DNA from: Sporomusa sp.
GTDB taxonomy: Bacteria; Bacillota_C; Negativicutes; Sporomusales; Sporomusaceae
Assembly (NCBI GenBank): GCA_029256645.1
Contig: JAQSXM010000018.1
Coordinates: forward strand, 1-16,450
DNA length: 16,450 bases
Reading direction: 5' to 3'
Part shown: positions 7,085 to 14,358 of the stretch, in pieces
How positions within the stretch are numbered: position 1 is the stretch's first letter
Layout of the letters: each line of letters opens with the position of its first letter
Notes under the pieces: model-generated
Database searches by the model: none
What the model saw: the letters and a program-made list of their open reading frames with translations, nothing else
Told to the model about the DNA's origin: nothing
Made by a program: the position numbers and the translations under genes

Positions 7085-8038
7085 ATGCGAGTACGGTTTG
7101 GTTATGTAGCAATCGCTCTCAATATTGCCGAAGGCTCACCAAATAAAAGTGTGACCGTAAAAACCCTTGAAAAGATTACCGATCCAGAAGGCCGTATCCA
7201 CCGGCTGCGCCGTTTAACACGGGAAAATCTGGCAAATACACTACGCATCCTGCGCTACAACTCAGCCCATGACATTCATGTATACCGTTTTACTTCAAAA
7301 ACAGTGCCATTGGCAACCCACCCGATTGCTGATGAATGGAGTTATACGGAAGAGTTTATGGCTGAGTGGCAGGAAATCGGCGATTACATCAAAAGCCGCC
7401 ATATGCGCATCAGTGCCCACCCTGATCATTACACCCTGCTAAATAGTCCGAAGGAAGAGGTATTAGCCGCGTCACTTAAAGATCTTGACTATCATGTCAA
7501 CATGTTGGAAGCAATGGGGCTGCCACCGGCTCCCCAATTGGTTATCCATGTTGGCGGCCTGTACAAAGCCAAAGCAGCTTCACTTGATCGTTTTATTAAC
7601 CAGTTTAACCAACTCCCTGACCGTGTTCGTCTGCGGCTTATGCTGGAAAATGATGATAAAGTATATACAGCTGTCGATGTACTTGGCCTTTGCCAAATAA
7701 TCGGCAGCCCCATGGTGCTTGATATTCATCATCATACCTGTATCAACAATGGGGAGAACCTGGCTGAATTATGGCCGGCGATTATCAATACCTGGAACGG
7801 GGCCATCCCAAAAATCCATCTATCGAGTCCGAAAAATGACAAAGATATTCGCAGCCATGCTGATAACATCAATCTGTCTGATTTCCTTCCTTTCCTGACG
7901 ATGGCTAAAGCAGCCGGGCAGGATTTTGATGTTATGATTGAAGCCAAAAACAAAGACCAGGCACTGTTCAAACTCTTGGATGAGCTCGAACAGACACCTG
8001 GTATTAAACGAGTAGAACAGGCTGTCATTGAACTATAA
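7085..8038 (+). CDS. uvsE: UV DNA damage endonuclease UvsE (UVDE family)
   Basis: UVDE enzymes nick DNA 5' to UV photoproducts and some other lesions, starting an alternative excision repair. The protein begins RVRFGYVAIA and has RRLTRENL, RYNSAHDI and then a TIM-barrel metal site: SAHPDHY, VIHVGG, MLENDDK, LDIHHH, KIHLSS and MIEAKNKD. These His and Glu residues match the three-metal centre of the family. At 317 residues it has the compact bacterial length. The start ATG has GAGGT 9 bases upstream. The family is common in spore-forming Firmicutes, which fits the organism guess. The gene runs towards mogA, with 12 bases between the stops and no terminator in that gap. Confidence 0.95.
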   Translation: MRVRFGYVAIALNIAEGSPNKSVTVKTLEKITDPEGRIHRLRRLTRENLANTLRILRYNSAHDIHVYRFTSKTVPLATHPIADEWSYTEEFMAEWQEIGDYIKSRHMRISAHPDHYTLLNSPKEEVLAASLKDLDYHVNMLEAMGLPPAPQLVIHVGGLYKAKAASLDRFINQFNQLPDRVRLRLMLENDDKVYTAVDVLGLCQIIGSPMVLDIHHHTCINNGENLAELWPAIINTWNGAIPKIHLSSPKNDKDIRSHADNINLSDFLPFLTMAKAAGQDFDVMIEAKNKDQALFKLLDELEQTPGIKRVEQAVIEL

Positions 8039-8050
8039 CCAGCTTAACAT

Positions 8051-8539
8051 CTACGTCCTGGCACACTCGCCGGCTTCACCCTTTGCAATGGATAAACCGT
8101 GTTCAAGCGCAGGCAGAATGGTTTCCAAACATTCCCGCACACCCTTGGGGCTGCCAGGAAGGTTAATAATAAGCGTTCTGGCACGCAGACCGGCTACTGC
8201 CCGGGACAGCATGGCTCGTGAAGTTATTGCCAGCGACTTAGCCCGCATCACTTCAGGAATACCTGGAGCTTGTCTGTCAATTACGTCTAAAGTAGCTTCA
8301 GGTGTTACATCACGAGGTCCGAAACCAGTGCCGCCAGTTGTCAGGATAAGATCAACCTGAAGGGTATCAGCCATATGAATCATCGCCTGACTTAAAGCCT
8401 CGCGCTCATCAGGTACAATTACATAATGCTTGACCACACCAAGCTCAGCCAGCATTTCTGCAATAGCCTTGCCGCTCAAATCCTCGCGCTCGCCACGAGC
8501 CCCTTTATCACTGGCTGTTATAATCCCGATGTTAAACAC
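8051..8539 (-). CDS. mogA: Molybdopterin adenylyltransferase (MogA/MoaB family)
   Basis: This cytosolic enzyme adenylylates molybdopterin before metal insertion. The 162-residue protein begins FNIGIITASDKGARGEREDLSG and contains TTGGTGFGPRDVTPEA, the MPT-binding TGGTG loop, plus INLPGSPKG near the C-terminus; all are typical of MogA/MoaB. It starts at a GTG (8539-8537), and GAGGTGA sits 6 bases upstream inside the MOSC gene. The two genes overlap by 8 bases, so translation is likely coupled. It is the last gene of moaC-MOSC-mogA. From sequence alone MogA and MoaB types are hard to separate; context supports the adenylyltransferase role. Confidence 0.93.
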   Translation of the reverse strand: MFNIGIITASDKGARGEREDLSGKAIAEMLAELGVVKHYVIVPDEREALSQAMIHMADTLQVDLILTTGGTGFGPRDVTPEATLDVIDRQAPGIPEVMRAKSLAITSRAMLSRAVAGLRARTLIINLPGSPKGVRECLETILPALEHGLSIAKGEAGECART

Positions 8540-8972
8540 TTTCGATCACCTCAATTGTATCGCCGGTTGTAACCGGCCCCCCGGTGATTACAATGGCAAA
8601 TATTCCTTCCTTGGGCATCACGCAATCACCGGCCTGATAGTAAATATTACAGCGGGTATGACATTCTTTACCGATTTGGCTTACTTCCAGCAACACATCA
8701 CCAATCTTAAGCTTTGTGCCAATCGGTAGAATTGGCAAAGTAAGCCCTTCTGTAGTAATGTTTTCAGCAAAATCACCCGGATGAACATCAAGCCCCATTT
8801 TCCTCATTTTTTCTATACTCTCTACAGCTAACAAACTTACCTGCCGGTGCTGAAACCCGGCATGAGCATCGCCTTCAAGGCCAAGCCCGGGCAGAAGTGT
8901 CGATTGACCCACGTTCTTTTTGCGCTCGCCTTTATTCTTGCTGGTACAAACAGCTACAATCTTTCCCTGCAT
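8532..8972 (-). CDS. MOSC domain protein
   Basis: MOSC domains bind molybdenum cofactor or handle sulfur and are found in Moco sulfurases and YiiM-type reductases. This is a stand-alone 146-residue version. It has GLEGDAHAGFQHRQVSLL, HPGDFAENITTEGL, IGTKLKIGD and GKECHTRC, with the conserved cysteine expected to carry sulfur or contact the cofactor. The start ATG has GGAGG about 8 bases upstream, inside the end of moaC, and the gap to the moaC stop is 3 bases. The place between moaC and mogA points to a step in cofactor assembly or hand-over, but the exact reaction is not known for these short proteins. Confidence 0.92.
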   Translation of the reverse strand: MQGKIVAVCTSKNKGERKKNVGQSTLLPGLGLEGDAHAGFQHRQVSLLAVESIEKMRKMGLDVHPGDFAENITTEGLTLPILPIGTKLKIGDVLLEVSQIGKECHTRCNIYYQAGDCVMPKEGIFAIVITGGPVTTGDTIEVIESV

Positions 8973-8975
8973 GAT

Positions 8976-9452
8976 TTAGTCCTCCCTACTATAATTGCCA
9001 CTCTTACCACCTGATTTAGCCCGCAATCGGACATATTCAATGGTCATGGCTTTATCTACCGCTTTGCACATATCATAAATTGTCAGTGCAGCAACTGACA
9101 CAGATGTCAATGCTTCCATCTCCACCCCGGTTTTGCCAGTGGTCTTAACCACTGCCGTAATATTAATCGCACTGGCCATATCATCAATTACAAATTCAAG
9201 CGAGACACCAGTCAATAAGAGCGGATGGCACATTGGGATTAGATCCCAGGTCCGTTTGGCACCCATTACACCGGCTACCTGAGCTACACCTAAGACATCA
9301 CCTTTACCCATGGCCCCTTGTTTTATCAGTTCAAGGGTAGCAGGCTTCATCATAATTCGCCCTTCAGCCACAGCCTCTCGTTTGGTTTCATCTTTCGCAG
9401 TTACATCAACCATGCGCGCCTTGCCCGAATGATCAAAGTGTGTAAGTTCCAT
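8976..9452 (-). CDS. moaC: Cyclic pyranopterin monophosphate synthase MoaC
   Basis: MoaC turns 3',8-cyclo-7,8-dihydro-GTP, the product of MoaA, into cyclic pyranopterin monophosphate. The 158-residue protein shows [15 protein letters not shown] at the N-terminus, then [15 protein letters not shown], and [25 protein letters not shown] followed by VDK, which hold the catalytic lysines and substrate-binding residues of the family. It is full length. A ribosome site (AAGGAG) lies 12-13 bases upstream of the ATG, a little far, but the start matches the family exactly. It is the first gene of moaC-MOSC-mogA; its partner moaA lies 2.5 kb away in the mobB-moaA unit. Confidence 0.96.
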   Translation of the reverse strand: MELTHFDHSGKARMVDVTAKDETKREAVAEGRIMMKPATLELIKQGAMGKGDVLGVAQVAGVMGAKRTWDLIPMCHPLLLTGVSLEFVIDDMASAINITAVVKTTGKTGVEMEALTSVSVAALTIYDMCKAVDKAMTIEYVRLRAKSGGKSGNYSRED

Positions 9453-9612
9453 TGGTGCGTTTTAGCTCCTTTTCACAAATGATTTATACTTTATATTTTG
9501 CCATTTGTTTAATAATTCCTGCAATATTTACAAGGACTTATTTTTTAGTGATCTGTGTTTGTAATTATTACCACAGATGGACCTTGCTATTTACACCAGA
9601 TTAAAGTTACAT

Positions 9613-9650
9613 AAAAACAAGGGGCTGTCCAAACACAGCCCCTTGTTTTT
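9613..9650. terminator. Symmetric 16-bp hairpin, bidirectional terminator-like
   Basis: The arms 9613-9628 and 9635-9650 are perfectly complementary around a 6-base loop. They have five As at the outer left and five Ts at the outer right, so the hairpin works as a terminator on either strand. It is 200 bases after adh, which has a nearer terminator, and 160 bases before moaC. It may be a backstop that insulates the molybdopterin operon. Confidence 0.8.
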
Positions 9651-9750
9651 TGCAATGATAGCACAAAACCCCTGCCGTAATCGTAAGTTTCCTAACCCCC
9701 GACCGGGAACATCCGGCCCTATTGATCTCACTTCCCCAATTTAGAATCAC

Positions 9751-9803
9751 AAAAAAACTATGGGCTGATTTCTTTCATAATACAATGAATAAAAATCAAC
9801 CCA
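9751..9803 (-). terminator. Terminator of the alcohol dehydrogenase gene
   Basis: On the minus strand TGGGTTGATTT (9803-9793) pairs with AAATCAGCCCA (9771-9761), 11 bp with one G-U pair, followed after TAG by seven Ts (9757-9751). The same arms mismatch on the plus strand, so the signal is directional and fits adh, whose stop is about 50 bases upstream. Confidence 0.75.
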
Positions 9804-9851
9804 CAACAGAATCTCTACACCTTACTGATAATATGATTCACTTTATATGAT

Positions 9852-11012
9852 TTAAATAGCTGCTCTGTAGATGTTCTCAATTTCTTCCTGAGTAGCTTGT
9901 TTCGGATTACTAAGGCCGCAGACGTCCTTAAGAGCATTAGTGGCAAGAGTCGGGATATCACTTTCCTTAAAACCTTTGAGATCTTTCAGACCGGCAGGAA
10001 TTCCAATGTCGGCAGAAAGTTCCCGAATGGCGGCAAGTGCAGCTGCTGCTGCAACTTCAGCAGATAATCCGGCAACATCTTTACCCATAGCTTTGGCGAT
10101 TTCAACAAATCGCTCAGGAACAACTTTTGCATTATAATCTTCAACCGCTGGCAGTAAAATCGCATTGCAAACACCATGAGGCAGGTCATAGAATCCACCG
10201 AGTTGATGAGCCATTGCGTGAACATAACCTAAGCTGGCGTTGTTAAAGGCAACACCGGCAAGATACTCGGCATAAGTCATCATTTCTCTGGCTTCCATAT
10301 CCTTGCCATCAGCAACGGCTCTTCTTAAATAGCCTGCTATCAATTCAATAGCTTTAAGGGCAGCACAATCGGTAACCGGGGTAGCAATTGTGGAAACATA
10401 AGCTTCAACCGCATGCGTCAATGCATCCATACCAGTAGCCGCGGTGAGGGACGGCGGCATAGCAACCATTAAATCAGCATCATCAACTGCGATAACAGCA
10501 GTTGTGTGCCAGTCAACAATAGCCATTTTTACGTGCCGAACTTCATCGGTAATAATACAGAACCGGGTCATTTGGCTGGCAGTACCGGAAGTCGTGTTAA
10601 CCGCGATTAGCGGCATTTGAGGTTTAGCTGATTTATTAAGACCTTCGTAGTCTTCAATCTTTCCGCCATTTGCAGCAACAATAGCAATACCTTTCGCGCA
10701 GTCATGAGGCGAACCACCGCCGAAGGATATAACGAAATCACAGTCATTTTCTTTCAGCAATTTTAATCCGTCATTAACATTACCAACCGTCGGATTAGGC
10801 TGTGCACCATCAAAAATAACATACTTTACATCTATTTTATCAAGCACGTCGGTGAGCTTTTTGGTAAGTTGGATTTGAACAAGAACCTTATCACTGACTA
10901 TTAACGCTTTTTTGAAACCCATAGGCTTTATGTAATCTGCAATGTCTTCCAGACAGCCAACCCCCATGATACTAACCGGCGGCATAAAATACCCATAAGA
11001 TTTTTTCGTCAT
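9852..11012 (-). CDS. Iron-containing (type III) alcohol dehydrogenase
   Basis: This is a cytosolic NAD(P)-dependent oxidoreductase that interconverts alcohols and aldehydes; it resembles 1,3-propanediol dehydrogenase, lactaldehyde reductase and methanol/butanol dehydrogenases. The 386 residues are standard for the group. The dinucleotide site is [11 protein letters not shown] (98-108), followed by [15 protein letters not shown]. The metal ligands appear as Asp196, His200 ([12 protein letters not shown]), His265 and His279 (LPHG), the usual spacing for Fe2+. The start ATG has AAGGAGGAG 8 bases upstream. The gene is monocistronic, with its own terminator, a leader of about 280 nt and a sigma-54 promoter, which implies substrate-responsive activation. 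The substrate cannot be set from sequence; ethanol, 1,3-propanediol or another short alcohol is possible. Confidence 0.94.
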   Translation of the reverse strand: MTKKSYGYFMPPVSIMGVGCLEDIADYIKPMGFKKALIVSDKVLVQIQLTKKLTDVLDKIDVKYVIFDGAQPNPTVGNVNDGLKLLKENDCDFVISFGGGSPHDCAKGIAIVAANGGKIEDYEGLNKSAKPQMPLIAVNTTSGTASQMTRFCIITDEVRHVKMAIVDWHTTAVIAVDDADLMVAMPPSLTAATGMDALTHAVEAYVSTIATPVTDCAALKAIELIAGYLRRAVADGKDMEAREMMTYAEYLAGVAFNNASLGYVHAMAHQLGGFYDLPHGVCNAILLPAVEDYNAKVVPERFVEIAKAMGKDVAGLSAEVAAAAALAAIRELSADIGIPAGLKDLKGFKESDIPTLATNALKDVCGLSNPKQATQEEIENIYRAAI

Positions 11013-11303
11013 AATGAAACTCCTCCTTGTTTATTAACTCAACTTTAGCTTACCTTAATAAAACTAACTGACCTAACCGGGGCATAATCCATGAGCGACT
11101 CAATCAATCATCTTACCTGATTCACCCCTCCTCTATCTGTCATTCCAGGTTTATTCTAACAGGTTACCCCATGCCCCAAGGCTACTGTGACCTTTACCAT
11201 CCGATATTTTAAATATTCAGATTTTAATGCTTAAACTCTCTTGAGTTTAGGACCCAGTAAAAGCCAAAGTTCCCGGATATAGTAAATCCCACAATATGAT
11301 ATT
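11013..11303 (-). other. Long 5' leader of the alcohol dehydrogenase gene
   Basis: If transcription starts at the sigma-54 promoter, about 280 nt precede adh. The leader has a 7-bp hairpin (11232-11238 with 11243-11249) and a distant GGGGCAT/ATGCCCC pairing (11079-11085 with 11170-11176). No riboswitch class I know is recognisable, and there is no convincing reading frame. Confidence 0.4.
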
Positions 11304-11318
11304 GCAATTTTCATGCCA
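11304..11318 (-). promoter_or_regulatory. Sigma-54 (-24/-12) promoter for the alcohol dehydrogenase
   Basis: The minus strand reads TGGCAT, five bases, TTGC, then A. This matches the sigma-54 consensus TGGCAC-N5-TTGC at all invariant positions (GG at 11317-11316, GC at 11305-11304). It needs an enhancer-binding activator; a dyad 90-110 bases upstream is a candidate site. Confidence 0.75.
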
Positions 11319-11408
11319 TACCATTTTTTCCCTTATAAGCCAATTATTGATTACCCCACAGGGTGATTATGGTAAATTGTTATATACATGCAACATTTGT
11401 GACAAGAT

Positions 11409-11430
11409 TGTGTTACATTTATATCACACA
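11409..11430. promoter_or_regulatory. Imperfect 22-bp dyad upstream of the sigma-54 promoter
   Basis: The outer 5 bases of each half are perfectly inverted (TGTGT...ACACA), and 8 of 11 half-site positions match overall. It lies about 90-110 bases upstream of the -24 element, the usual range for an upstream activating sequence. A further TTGTGACA lies at about 11398-11405. The regulator is unknown. Confidence 0.4.
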
Positions 11431-11492
11431 TATAGGACACTCATAGCTCTTGTCAAAACCACCCTGTATTACACCATAACTGCAGATACCAT

Positions 11493-11849
11493 TTATCGTC
11501 CAATAAATTCGCGAGTTGCTAAAATCCACTTGATAGCAGCCTGCTTAGCTTCAGCATAATCTGCATATTTTTCACTAATTTTAATTTCGCCACGCTCGCT
11601 ATCAGGAATTACCCCAAAGCCGGAAATACTGTATCTGTTTTGGCTGTACGAAATCTCCATATAGATGGCATCAACTGTATACGGATGCTCGAAGTTTGTA
11701 TAAGGCTCATAATAAATCGCACATTCAAAGCCGTCCTGCAGGCTCTTATTTACCTGTTCCACCCATACACAATGGTTTGCAAAAGCAACAGGGCGAATAG
11801 GGTTTTCAAAAGTGTGTAACGTAGGAATACGAGAGTGAGCTTTCTTCAC
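11493..11849 (-). CDS. Hypothetical 118-aa protein
   Basis: I do not recognise this protein. It has 118 residues, no signal peptide, no membrane helix and one Cys near residue 28 (NHCVWVEQVN) plus one near 43. It looks like a small alpha/beta protein: a long aromatic-rich beta region (AIYYEPYT, DAIYMEISY) and a C-terminal helix (YADYAEAKQAAIKWILATREF). The start is a GTG at 11849 with AAGAAGGTG about 10 bases upstream. It stands alone between the moaA terminator and the adh control region, on the same strand as both. The terminator between moaA and this gene argues that it has its own promoter, and I see no clear one. Confidence 0.6.
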   Translation of the reverse strand: MKKAHSRIPTLHTFENPIRPVAFANHCVWVEQVNKSLQDGFECAIYYEPYTNFEHPYTVDAIYMEISYSQNRYSISGFGVIPDSERGEIKISEKYADYAEAKQAAIKWILATREFIGR

Positions 11850-11924
11850 AAGAATTGCACCTTCTTAATAATGTTAGATGTTATTGTATTGACTACCATA
11901 ATAGCAAAAAAAAAAGACAAAATC

Positions 11925-11965
11925 AAAAAAGGCCTAACCCCTCCTGTCTGAGAAGCTAAGCCCTT
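11925..11965 (-). terminator. Terminator of the mobB-moaA operon
   Basis: The minus-strand RNA forms a 16-bp stem, AAGGGCTTAGCTTCTC (11965-11950) with 11943-11928, around a 6-base loop. It uses several G-U pairs and runs into six Ts (11930-11925). The wobble pairs exist only in this direction. It begins just after the moaA stop. Confidence 0.85.
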
Positions 11966-11972
11966 ACTGAAA

Positions 11973-12953
11973 TTATCCACCAATTTGTGACATTTGCCGG
12001 AAAAACTTTGCTTGCCCACCCGCATTTGCTAAGGTGTGCCCCTGAGGCTTATCAGCTATGGTCTGATAAAAAAGCTCTGCAATTTCAATATCACTGGCCC
12101 CCTGACGCAAAGCAGTCTTAACATCAAGCTCCTGATTAGACAGGAGACAGGGCTTAAACTTTCCATCAGCAGTTAGACGAATCCGGTTACATACCCCGCA
12201 GAAGTGCTCAGATATTGGAGTGATAAAGCCAAATGAACCTTTAGCCTGGGGCAGATAAAAATATTTGGCAGGACCATTGCCGTGAATATTAAGTGTTGGT
12301 TTCAGTATTCCCTTGCCAAAACTATTGATCTTGTCTTTGATCTCCTCAATCCCGGGACCGGGGCAAGCCTGGCTCTCACCAATCGGCATGTATTCAATAA
12401 ACCGGATTGATATCGGCTCCCGGTGTACCAAGTCAACGAAATAAGCTAAGTCGTGTTCGGTAATAATATTAGTTAGGACAACATTAAGTTTTATTGGTGT
12501 CAGTCCCACAGCCAAAGCTACTTTTATTCCGTTAATTGTTTCCGCAAGATTACCCCCATAGGTAATCTTACGAAACTTATCCGGCTCAATGGTATCAAGA
12601 CTGATATTCACCCGGTTTAAACCAGCTTCTTTAAGTTTGGCCGCCATACCGGCAAGCAAACTGCCGTTGGTAGTGAGGGATATATCAGTTATCGCATTTA
12701 GGTTTGCAATGTTGCGAATAAAACCTACAATGCCGCGCCGTACCAGGGGTTCACCACCTGTTAACCGAATTTTACTAACACCATGCTCGCTAACCACCCG
12801 GATAATCCGCAGCAATTCTTCATAGGAGAGAATCTCGGTATGCCTGAGTAGTTTGACGCCTTGCTCCGGCATACAATAAACACAGCGAAAATTACAGCGA
12901 TCAGTTACCGAAACCCGCAAATAGCTAATTTGACGATTATGGCCGTCATGCAT
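11973..12953 (-). CDS. moaA: GTP 3',8-cyclase MoaA
   Basis: MoaA is a radical-SAM enzyme that makes 3',8-cyclo-dihydro-GTP, the first step of molybdopterin synthesis; MoaC takes the product. The SAM-cluster cysteines are C20, C24 and C27 (CNFRCVYC), followed by RLTGGEPLVRR and TTNGSLL. The C-terminal cluster is CGVCNRIRLTADGKFKPCL (CX2CX13C), which binds GTP. The protein ends in ...QIGG, keeping the terminal Gly-Gly tail needed for activity in the family. At 326 residues it is full length. The start ATG follows the mobB stop by 5 bases, with AAAGGA about 9 bases upstream inside mobB, so the two are co-transcribed. A strong terminator follows. Confidence 0.97.
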   Translation of the reverse strand: MHDGHNRQISYLRVSVTDRCNFRCVYCMPEQGVKLLRHTEILSYEELLRIIRVVSEHGVSKIRLTGGEPLVRRGIVGFIRNIANLNAITDISLTTNGSLLAGMAAKLKEAGLNRVNISLDTIEPDKFRKITYGGNLAETINGIKVALAVGLTPIKLNVVLTNIITEHDLAYFVDLVHREPISIRFIEYMPIGESQACPGPGIEEIKDKINSFGKGILKPTLNIHGNGPAKYFYLPQAKGSFGFITPISEHFCGVCNRIRLTADGKFKPCLLSNQELDVKTALRQGASDIEIAELFYQTIADKPQGHTLANAGGQAKFFRQMSQIGG

Positions 12954-12958
12954 AACAA

Positions 12959-13462
12959 TCAGTCCTTTGATGTTTCGTTATTTAGTACTCTTAGCTCTAA
13001 TAAGGCAGCCATGGCGGAAGGATCATCAAGCTGGAAATGTGGCACCTCACTATAAAGCAAAGTATCGCTCACAACAGCAAGAAGCTCGGGCTTGACACCA
13101 AGTGGTTCGTTACCGGCAGCATGGCGATATACCTCAATCTTCGGTTTGTTCTCCTGCTTATAGCCTTCAGTAATAATTATATCAACATTGTCTATCGAAC
13201 CGGCTACTTGGTCAAGTGACAATTCCTGGTCAGTTTTTTTTATCATAGCTACTTTATACGGCGAAACCAAGCATACAGTATCTGCACCGGCCTGGGCATG
13301 ACGCCAGGTATCTTTACCCGGCAGGTCAATCTCAAAATCATTATGATGATGTTTAATAACGGCAACTTTATGACCCCGTCGCTTAAGCTCAGCTATTAGT
13401 TTCACCAGGTATGTTGTTTTCCCGCTGTTTGACCGCCCTACCACAGATATTATTGGAATCAT
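12959..13462 (-). CDS. mobB: Molybdopterin-guanine dinucleotide biosynthesis adaptor MobB
   Basis: MobB is a GTP-binding P-loop protein that works with MobA in forming the guanine dinucleotide version of the cofactor, the form used by DMSO-reductase-family enzymes such as formate dehydrogenase. The 167-residue protein has the Walker A loop GRSNSGKTT at residues 9-17, then VAVIKHHHNDFEIDLPGKDTWRHAQAGAD, and the IIITEGYK segment with the Walker B acid. The start ATG has GGAG 8 bases upstream. It is the first gene of mobB-moaA and is divergent from the UPF0173 gene. A weak promoter is possible in the 174-base gap (TTGTTG, 16 bases, TATTAT). mobA and moeA are not in the window. Confidence 0.95.
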   Translation of the reverse strand: MIPIISVVGRSNSGKTTYLVKLIAELKRRGHKVAVIKHHHNDFEIDLPGKDTWRHAQAGADTVCLVSPYKVAMIKKTDQELSLDQVAGSIDNVDIIITEGYKQENKPKIEVYRHAAGNEPLGVKPELLAVVSDTLLYSEVPHFQLDDPSAMAALLELRVLNNETSKD

Positions 13463-13636
13463 ACATGTCGCTCCTTTGTTAACCGGTCAGTTTTCTCTAT
13501 TTTTAGAATTCTCCATAATAATCAATTACCCTTCTCCAACAATAGCAGCCGTGTATTTTTCTTTCATTAAGCAGGAATTTATTAAGTAATATTGGAAAAA
13601 TAGTAAGTACAATCAAATAATCCTGGAGGTGTACGC

Positions 13637-14302
13637 TTGACTACCTTAACATTTCATGGTCATGCCTGTTTTTCTTTAATAAATGCCACTACCACATTAT
13701 TGTTTGACCCATTCTTTACTGGTAACCCGATCACCACTACCAAAGCTGAAGAAGTTACCTGCAACTATATCCTGGTCAGTCATGGACATGGCGATCACCT
13801 TGGTGACACTGTCCAGATTGCCAAACGAACAGGCGCGACTGTAATTGCCACCGCTGAACTGGCCGCACTGGTCGGGCAGCAGGATTGCGCCAACATCAGC
13901 ATGCATCTGGGAGGGAAACGAACTTTTGATTTCGGTTATGTCAGAGTAACCCCCGCATTTCACGGCTCAGGCGTCCCTGGCGGACATGCTGCCGGATTTA
14001 TCGTAAGCTTTTTTGGCAAGACAGTATATTTCGCCGGTGATACCGCACTCTTCGGCGACATGGCGCTCCTGGGCCGCTTGGAAAAAATCGATTATGCCCT
14101 GCTGCCGATTGGCGATAACTACACAATGGGGCCAGCTGATGCGTTCGAAGCAGTCAAATTACTCAATCCGCGAGCCGTTATTCCCATGCATTATAATACC
14201 TGGCCCCTCATTGCCCAGTCGCCGGAGGCCTTCAAAGCCAAGGTTGAGGAACTACATATTCCTGTTCATATTGTGGCCCCTGGTGAAAGCATCAACCTAT
14301 AA
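13637..14302 (+). CDS. UPF0173 metal-dependent hydrolase (metallo-beta-lactamase fold)
   Basis: This 221-residue cytosolic metallo-beta-lactamase-fold protein is close to the YtkL/UPF0173 group, for which no firm substrate is known. The metal residues are visible: FHGHACF near the N-terminus, SHGHGDHLGD (the HxHxDH motif), PAFHGSG, FAGDTALF and the C-terminal MHYNTWP. The length is normal and the motif set is complete. The start is a TTG at 13637 with GGAGG (13625-13629) 7 bases upstream, which fixes this start. The stop codon lies in the left arm of a large hairpin shared with the convergent acetyltransferase gene. The gene is monocistronic. Confidence 0.93.
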   Translation: MTTLTFHGHACFSLINATTTLLFDPFFTGNPITTTKAEEVTCNYILVSHGHGDHLGDTVQIAKRTGATVIATAELAALVGQQDCANISMHLGGKRTFDFGYVRVTPAFHGSGVPGGHAAGFIVSFFGKTVYFAGDTALFGDMALLGRLEKIDYALLPIGDNYTMGPADAFEAVKLLNPRAVIPMHYNTWPLIAQSPEAFKAKVEELHIPVHIVAPGESINL

Positions 14303-14358
14303 CTATAAAAACAAGCGTCTGTGTCCAAATACCGGCACAGGCGCTTGTTTTTATAGTT
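14301..14358. terminator. Bidirectional terminator containing both gene ends
   Basis: The arms 14301-14323 and 14336-14358 form a 23-bp inverted repeat with one G-T pair and a 12-base loop. A run of As lies in the left arm and of Ts in the right, so it can stop transcripts from either side. The left arm holds the end of the UPF0173 stop codon, and the right arm holds the last codons and stop of the acetyltransferase. Confidence 0.93.

Larger units (their letters stand above)
9453..9851. other. 400-base gene-free stretch between adh and moaC
   Basis: It holds two hairpins described separately (9613-9650 and 9751-9803) and the moaC leader. For moaC a weak promoter is possible (TTAAAC, 18 bases, TATAAA on the minus strand, about 25 bases before the ribosome site). 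I do not see the features of a molybdenum-cofactor riboswitch. The part 9653-9750 shows nothing I recognise. Confidence 0.5.

Noticed and set aside
9453..9612. Molybdenum-cofactor riboswitch upstream of moaC
   Set aside because: I looked for its conserved helices and found none recognisable; a covariance search (Rfam RF01055) would settle it.
11296..11559. Plus-strand frame of 87 codons
   Set aside because: It runs through the sigma-54 promoter and dyad, overlaps the end of the 118-aa gene, has no ribosome site, and its product resembles no protein.
13590..13636. TTGGAA with AATAAT as a promoter for the UPF0173 gene
   Set aside because: The start site would fall inside the ribosome site, leaving no usable leader.
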